Assembly (NCBI GenBank): GCA_905178155.1
Contig: CAJINV010000001.1
Location: forward strand, 10,472,311 to 10,536,310
Origin: Amoebophrya sp. A120
Taxonomy: Eukaryota; Sar; Dinophyceae; Syndiniales; Amoebophryaceae
Reading direction: 5' to 3'
Length of the DNA: 64,000 bases
Both the position numbers and the translations under genes were made by a program. Under the pieces are notes generated by a model. The model was not told the DNA's origin. It did not search any database and saw only the letters and a program-made list of their open reading frames with translations. This document shows positions 58,301-64,000 of the stretch, in pieces; the stretch's first letter is position 1, and each line of letters begins with the position of its first letter.

Positions 58301-60268
58301 CGGGGTCGCGATTTTCACGGTCCTGTTCGTCTTCATCCTGATTGCCAGCAGCGGCGCGAACCTCGCTACAACCTTCGGCCTCATCGCGGAGGGGAAACGC
58401 GGCGCCGCGGAACTGTTTTTCACGCTGGACCGCAAGCCGATGATCCAGTACACCTACGCGGATCCAGTCAACATGGTCCCGGAGCCGCAGCGGTTTCGCA
58501 AACTCGCGCGAAATCAGAAGAAAATCAAGGACTTCGAGCAGATCCGGTTCCAAAACGTCCACTTTTCCTACCCATCCCGGCCAAAGAACCCGATTCTGCG
58601 CGGTCTGACCCTGGAAATCAATCGCGGCGACACGGTCGCTTTGTGCGGCCCCTCCGGTGGTGGCAAGAGCACGGTGATGCAGTTACTCCTCCGGTTCTAC
58701 GACCCAAACCAATTCGTGTCCGGTTTGTACAGGAAGGACCGAAACGTGCAGAAATACCTCCTCCACGGCTCGTTCGCGGGCAGAGTGGTTTTGAACAAAG
58801 ACGAGCTGGACCTGCGCACCGCCGTGGATTTAAAGTCCTGGCGGTCGATCATCGGATACGTGGGACAGGAACCGGTGTTGTTCGACATGTCGGCCTGGGA
58901 CAACATTGTGTACTCCCTGGAAGCCGAAGAACAGGCCAAAGTGACGGTAGACCAAGTGAAAGAGGTTATCCGAAGTAAAAATGTGCCCACCCCAGAGTTG
59001 TCATGCAGATTTGCGATTACAGGAAGATTTGTAATGCGCATCTCCTTGAGAGGCGTTTCCAATCGTGTTTTGCAATTTGTCATGCTGCAAACAGGATAAG
59101 CGCATGGATTTGTGATGCGGTTGTCGTTTCTAACATGCACTACGCTACGGACTGCAACCTGTCATGCGTGGCTCCCAAAACTTCTGGATTTGTGTTGCTA
59201 AGTTCCCATCTTGACCTTGGTGTGGGGACGTTTTTACATATGAAAGATGTCGCAAAGCAGGCCATGGTGGACTTCCTCGGCGAGGTAGCACCGCCACCGG
59301 CTTCTTATGGATTGTAAAAATGTCTGGGTCTGGAAAATTGCAACTTGTCATGCTGTCTTTGGATCCCAAAAAAATATGTATTGCGTGACCAGCAACAGGG
59401 GTCCAGTTTGTGTTACGCGGAGAGGGCATTTGTCATGCGGAATAGGCATCAGGAAGCCCTCTAAATATCTGTGATGCTAGATCATGCATTACATGAGTCA
59501 TGGATCATCTAAAATATGCATCACAAATCCCGGAATCTTCCAGACCCAGACATTTTTACATTTGATACTTCTAGCGCAGTTACAACTTCTCCCACCCCGT
59601 CCGGCGGGTTGCCGGGGTTCGAAAGCGCCGCTACTGGAGCGAGTAGCCCTTCCTCCCTCGGAGAAGTGAAGACGGCGGGGACAGCGGTCTCTGTTGACAG
59701 TGGAGCAGCAACTACAGCTACACCGCGGAAAAGTGCGGCGCAGGTGGGGTTCTACCCTTCTGGGGACATTATGATGGACAACATAACGTCTGAGGGCAGC
59801 AAGCAAACACCTACGTCTCCGGCGACCGGCGCAACCACCCCGTTCATGCCCTCCTCGTACAGTCAGCAGCCGCAAAGTGCGGAGGGCAAGAAGCCAGCCG
59901 AGATCGGGTGGCACACGCTACTCGGCACCCGGGCGTCGCTTCTCTCGGGTGGGCAGCGGCAGAGATTGTCCATCGCACGGGCGTTGTTGCGGAAGCCGCA
60001 GATTCTCCTGTTAGACGAAGCTACGGCGGCACTGGACAACAACTCGCAGAGGGAGGTACAGGCGGCACTGGACGCTTTGCTGCAAACGATGGGAAAACGC
60101 ATGACGGTAATCACGATTGCCCATCGGCTCTCGACAATTCGCAACTACAGCAAAATTTTAGTGATCAAGCAGGGAGCACTGGTTGAGCAGGGGAATCATG
60201 ACATGCTACTGCAACAGAACGGAATCTACGCCGGCTTGTACTACGCGTCGGTGGGAGACGAGCACTGA
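52311..60268 (+). CDS. Full-size ABC transporter, ABCB type, with PDZ-like insertion (2365 aa)
   Basis: ATP-driven exporter with two TMD-NBD halves. Exons: 52311-55697, 55833-57661, 57836-58966, 59251-59305, 59573-60268; two introns are GT-AG and two are introners. TMD1 spans about residues 203-540 (six helices). A roughly 350-residue insertion follows. Its end (about 793-895) is PDZ-like: FVEQVRPDSPADRAGISAG and a final TVRLSFL strand. NBD1 has Walker A GGSGSGKST near 940, signature SGGQKQRL near 1048 and Walker B ILILDEATSALD. A 400-residue acidic linker with a short poly-Gln leads to TMD2 (about 1610-1950). NBD2 has Walker A GPSGGGKST near 2008, QEPVLF near 2082, signature LSGGQRQRL near 2258, and DEATAALD, then AHRLST. 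About 130 low-complexity residues are inserted before the NBD2 signature. It is twice as long as usual P-glycoproteins (about 1280 aa). Substrate unknown. Confidence 0.93.
58967..59245. mobile_element. Introner-like element 7 (279 bp, diverged TATC family)
   Basis: Starts TATCCGAAGTAAAAATGTG and ends GACGTTTTTACATATGAAA, an eroded inverse of the start. Flanks are GAGGT (58962-58966) and GATGT (59246-59250), one mismatch. Excision gives VKEVAKQAMVDFLGEV, in frame and typical of ABC transporters at this site. The extra mismatches suggest an older insertion. Confidence 0.78.
59306..59567. mobile_element. Introner-like element 8 (262 bp, TATCAAA family)
   Basis: Starts TATGGATTGTAAAAATGTC and ends ATTTTTACATTTGATA. 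Perfect duplication CTTCT at 59301-59305 and 59568-59572. Excision joins Pro-Ala-Ser to Ser-Ala-Val in frame, at the edge of the low-complexity insertion in NBD2. Only 55 nt of exon separate it from element 7. Confidence 0.92.
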
Positions 60269-61158
60269 AGATGCAGATGGATCTTGGTCCTACGACGGCT
60301 TCGGAAATTGAAGAACAAAAGCTTGCTCTCTCAGATGAACTTCTTCAACTTACTTCCAAATTCTTTAACACATTTCGATTTCTCTTTCGTAATCCCAATC
60401 TACTAAATCATTTCAAGCTTCGCCTTGTGTGCGTTGAATGAACTTACACCTACAACTTAGCTAGCAGTGACAAATTGTTTTTGTACAGGATCGGAGGACC
60501 TCGCAGTGTTTCAGTTTCTTCTCCACCTGTGCATCACCTGTAAAATGCGAACGTGCAGTTCATCGGCTTCCTGTATCTTCCAAGAAACGAAGAAACGAAT
60601 GTAAAGCAATGGATTTATGGCTGAACTTCAACATGATTGAGAAGAATATGAAGAATATGTATCTAGCCTTTGTACGACAATATGAGCGCCATGAACCAAT
60701 GCAACGTCCGGATTCGATTAGAGGAGACCAATCTGGTGTCTGGCGACAAGTTCCAACATTGTGACCGTCCTACGTGTTTTTTTGCGTTGCACTTATCGGT
60801 CAAGGTCATCTTTTTTTCTGTGTGTCACTTGAGCTCGAGAGGAACTGCGTGAGTTAGTGCCTGAGTGTTTTTTTTTTTCGATGCGGATTTGAAAAGCAAG
60901 TACTTATTTTTTTTTCCGAGCGGTCTCTTTCGCTTTTTTTCCGCTTCTTTTCACACTTTGTCTCAACTTACTGTTGGAAACAAACAATGTTTGTCCACCG
61001 AAAGTCTCCTCGCTCTTGTCTTGTTGATTCTGCAAGTTTAGAGTTTTGTGATTGTGAAAAAGGACAGCTATCATCACTATCCGCCTTTCCTCACGCAGAA
61101 TTTTGTAAACTACTTCTTTTTTCTCCCCGAAAGTAAGACCGATCAAAAACCAAACAAG
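60269..61158. other. Intergenic region between the ABC transporter and the second PP2C
   Basis: About 890 bp, AT-rich with several T-runs near 60860-60940. No gene or repeat recognised. Confidence 0.5.
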
Positions 61159-63232
61159 ATGGAGCGCAGCAACATGAGGAATCAGACGGTGGCTGTCGCC
61201 GGGCGACAGTTCAACCCGCTGGAACAGGATGAGTCGGTGCTCCGCAAGGGCGAGCGTTCCAACACTTTGCCGACCAGTTTCCGTCGTGGTGATTTGGAAA
61301 TCAAGGAAGCCGACTTGAAGGACCTCGAGCAGCGCCAGGCAGCGTTGAAGGGTAATAACTCCGATTTAGCCTCATGTCAGTGCATCTTGTCTTGCGTGAC
61401 ACTTCTCCTTCTTCTTCATCACATTCCGCGTCGAAAATGATTTGTGCTACGCTCGTCGCGCTCAAATTCAAGAGTGCATATGCATCGAAAATCAAAAACT
61501 AAATCAGGTCGTCAGCGACGTGGGTCTATCAACTTGACGAAGGTCGATGAGAAGGACATGGCACACTACTGGGAAGAATGCAAGGACATTGACCTGCACT
61601 TGCACGGCAAGCTCTCAGCAATCCAATCTGACAACGTCCCTGGCGCTGAGCGGGAGGCTGTGTTGTACAAGCTGAAGGTAGAAATCGAGCTTCTTGTTTC
61701 AGATTCCTTTAGCCACCGTGACCGTTCCTAATGCTGAAATATGCAAATGTTCTTCACCTTCATCATCCAACAGGAGCCGAAGCTGCTGCAGGAGAAGTAC
61801 AAGTTTATCTACTCCTGCGTGAAGGGTGCCAAGGGCTACAACGACACAACCCCGAACCAAGACAACTTCTCCTACACCGTCTTCCAGGGCTGGGACATCA
61901 TCATCATCATGGACGGTCACGGTCCCTGCGGGCACCGCGTCTCCGCGCGCTGCGTGCAGACCATCGCCTTCTACCTGTGCACGAACTTGAAGTGGGGAAA
62001 AGGTATTGCAGCAAGCTTTTCATCTATGACTAAATCCACATCATCAGCAGATTATCCTGCTGTTTTGTACGTGTACTGCAAATCTTCAAAATTAATGCGA
62101 GTGCGACGCAAACAAGCGCCCCCGACACCGACACACAACATAACACAAAAATGCTCTTCCGAAACTCCACAGACATGAAGGGCGCTATGAAGGACGCGTT
62201 CGCCAAGGCTTCCGAAGACGTGCTCGCGTACGCCATTGAAAACGATATTGACGTGCAAGCCTCCGGATCCACCTGCGTCATGTACATGCACAACGGCGAG
62301 CAGTACTACACGGCGAACGTCGGGGATTCCCGGGCGGTGATTGGATACGAGGGGGAGAAGGAAGTCGTCTTCGAAACCGCGGACCACAAGCCGAACTCGC
62401 CGGAAGAAAAGAAACGCATCGAAGCGAATGGCGGTGAGATCAGAACGCTGCGCTACGACGACTTCACGGTGGACCGTATCTTCGTCAAGGGCTGCGACTT
62501 ATCAACTGCAAAAATGTCTGGGTCTGGAAGCGTCGGGGCTTGTCATGCACATTTTGCATGACCCGTGAGGTCTGTGATGCTGGTGCAAGCATCACAGATT
62601 TTTTGAGAGCTTCTTGATGGTGATTACGCATGAGAGCTGCCCTCCCCGCGTGCCAAGAACTGACTCCTCTTGCTGCTTATGCAACACAGACATTTTTAGA
62701 ATCCGCAGACAGCATTACAAGTTCCACTCTTCCAGACCCAGACATTTTTGCATTCGATACGACTACCCCGGTCTCTGCATGTCCCGGTCCTTCGGGGATG
62801 AGTGCGTCAAGGGCTGCGGTGTCACCTCCGAACCGGAAGTCACCGGACCAACCAAGGTATCTTTAGGGTAGCGGTGATGGTGGTACTTAATACATAGGCT
62901 TTCCGACTCATCATTTGCTCGTGTCGTAATCTTATCATCCCACGATTACGAAAGTTGTCGATTTATTACAATAAAACGTCTACTGTCGAAACAAAAAACA
63001 GCTCGACCTCTCCCGCAATCCGTTCCTGGTGATCGCTTCCGATGGTGTGTGGGAGTTCATCGAGAGCGCTTGGTGCGTGAAGGCGATTGTGAAAAAGCTG
63101 TCCCAGGAGCCGGCCGAGCGAATCATGCAGAAGCTGTCCAAAGAGGCCCGGCGGCGATGGAAACAGGAAGAAGGCGAGTACTGTGACGATATTACGGTCT
63201 GCTTCATGCAGATGAACCGCCATATGAAGTAA
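61159..63232 (+). CDS. PP2C-type Ser/Thr protein phosphatase (413 aa)
   Basis: Second metal-dependent phosphatase of the window, not a close copy of the first. Six exons, 61159-61351, 61508-61677, 61774-62002, 62173-62499, 62765-62856 and 63002-63232, give 413 aa. Four introns are GT-AG and the fourth in order is an introner. A non-catalytic N-terminal region of about 120 residues, charged and possibly coiled, precedes PP2C motifs in order: NQDNFSYT, IIIMDGHGPCGH (metal-binding Asp-Gly), GSTCVMYM, ANVGDSRAVIGY, TADHKPN with RIEANGG, CMSRSFGDE, ASDGVWEFI and CDDITVCFM. All expected metal-coordinating acidic residues are present, so it should be active. The introner excision at 62500-62764 restores DYPGLCMSRSFGD, strong evidence for the exact joint. 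The start is ATG 61159 (AACAAGATGG). No membrane segment. Substrate unknown. Confidence 0.94.
62500..62759. mobile_element. Introner-like element 9 (260 bp, TATCAAA family)
   Basis: Starts TATCAACTGCAAAAATGTC and ends ATTTTTGCATTCGATA. Perfect duplication CGACT at 62495-62499 and 62760-62764. Removing the element with one CGACT restores the PP2C motif across the joint (Gly-Cys-Asp-Tyr-Pro-Gly). Confidence 0.94.
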
Positions 63233-64000
63233 ATTCGCGTACTAACTATGTAGTCGGTCGCTATTCTCCTCTACTTCAGCCCGTTTCGGAAAGAATTCGC
63301 TCCGCCGATATGTCGAATGACAATGCTCTGGTATTCCACCTTGCAGTTTTGCTCTTATTTCTTCCTGTTGGATTTCTATGCGTTGCTTGAAAGAGCGGGT
63401 CGTCACAGTAAAAAAAGTTTGACTTGTTAGGTGATTCATTAACGAAGGTGTCATGTTTTTGGTATAACAGTTTGATTCAGATTCTAAACTTCAACTTGTA
63501 AACTCAATTTCGTTGCTTGTACTATGTATTGCGTGCAAAATTCGTTTCACATAAATTGAAATCAGTGAAGAATGTAGCCTATCTGACAGCAGTAGAGTAA
63601 GTCGAAAATCGCAGAGGATGGAAAACATCACCTGCTGGGGTGCTGTGGAAGAAATTTTAAATTTGTAGCCTTGCATAGAAATCGGATTTACAAAGCATGA
63701 ATAGTGAACTCCAGCATATTCCCGTAGATGTAGTGCGCTCCGTTTCATCGAGCCTGTTGTAGGTGTACAAAAAGACAAACGAAAATAAGTTTTAAATGGT
63801 TTGGTGTCATTTTGGGAAAAGATCAAAAAGGTAAAATGATGTGTCATGATAACGGAAGCGAAAAGCCGCCCTCGTTCCGTCGCGGAAGGAGCTGGTTCTT
63901 TCTGTGCGTCCCCTCGCCGCGTCATTCGCTCCCATTCACGCGTCGCTCTTGGTCCTAACGAGATGATTTCAAGAGTTTGATATCGATCCATTCGATGAGA
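63233..64000. other. 3' end of the window, no gene recognised
   Basis: About 770 bp following the second PP2C. A minus-strand open frame at 63491-63991 (166 codons) carries no recognisable motif, and no other gene in the window is on that strand. Probably chance. Confidence 0.45.

Noticed and set aside
58975-59243. GT...GA intron in the ABC gene
   Set aside because: In frame, but it gives an odd VIRKDVAKQ insertion. Using the TATC start and the GAGGT/GATGT duplication gives the more typical VKEVAKQA.
1-64000. CRISPR arrays, bacterial operons or tRNA genes
   Set aside because: No regularly spaced repeat arrays, no ribosome binding site pattern and no recognisable tRNA cloverleaf were found. 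The introns and gene types are eukaryotic.

Overview
The window reads as nuclear DNA of an alveolate protist, most probably a dinoflagellate-lineage organism. Of known groups the parasitic Syndiniales such as Amoebophrya fit best. The basis is: intron-bearing genes, all eleven on the + strand; a typical eukaryotic gene set (single-chain NADH glutamate synthase, cap-binding CBP20, OS-9-like ER lectin, PP2C phosphatases, RAP-domain protein, full ABC transporter); degenerate TTTAGGG-like telomeric repeats; and many introner-like introns with inverted termini and target-site duplications. The species-level suggestion is inference.

Layout, left to right: an unrecognised 444-aa protein split by three introners (1237-3254); NADH-GOGAT of 2984 aa in seven exons with a hairpin-rich 2.5-kb intron and a C-terminal membrane anchor (5050-17357); an OS-9/MRH-type ER lectin (19294-22978); a PP2C phosphatase (24728-26719); a GC-rich block (27960-32040) with no convincing gene, holding a 2.67-kb element with terminal inverted repeats and a 5-bp target duplication; a RAP-domain protein (32347-35073); a 1998-aa RS/Lys-rich protein ending in an FHA domain (35753-41911); an unrecognised 1655-aa protein (42439-48103); CBP20 (48962-49582); a small 146-aa protein (50624-51277); a 2365-aa ABC transporter with a PDZ-like insertion (52311-60268); and a second PP2C (61159-63232).

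The most notable system is the introner population. Nine introns are short elements (146-279 bp) that begin TAT, end ATA, have inverted ends and sit between 5-bp direct repeats (seven perfect, two with one mismatch). Removing the element plus one repeat restores the reading frame every time and, in GOGAT, the ABC transporter and the second PP2C, rebuilds family-conserved sequence across the joint. These introns do not use GT-AG boundaries at the restored joints. About twenty other introns in the same genes are ordinary GT-AG introns, so two intron populations with different origins coexist in single genes.

The genes do not form a pathway; they are ordinary nuclear housekeeping and regulatory genes arranged head to tail in one direction, as is common in dinoflagellates. 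All exon models were made by eye from reading frames, splice dinucleotides, phase matching and direct repeats, without transcript data.
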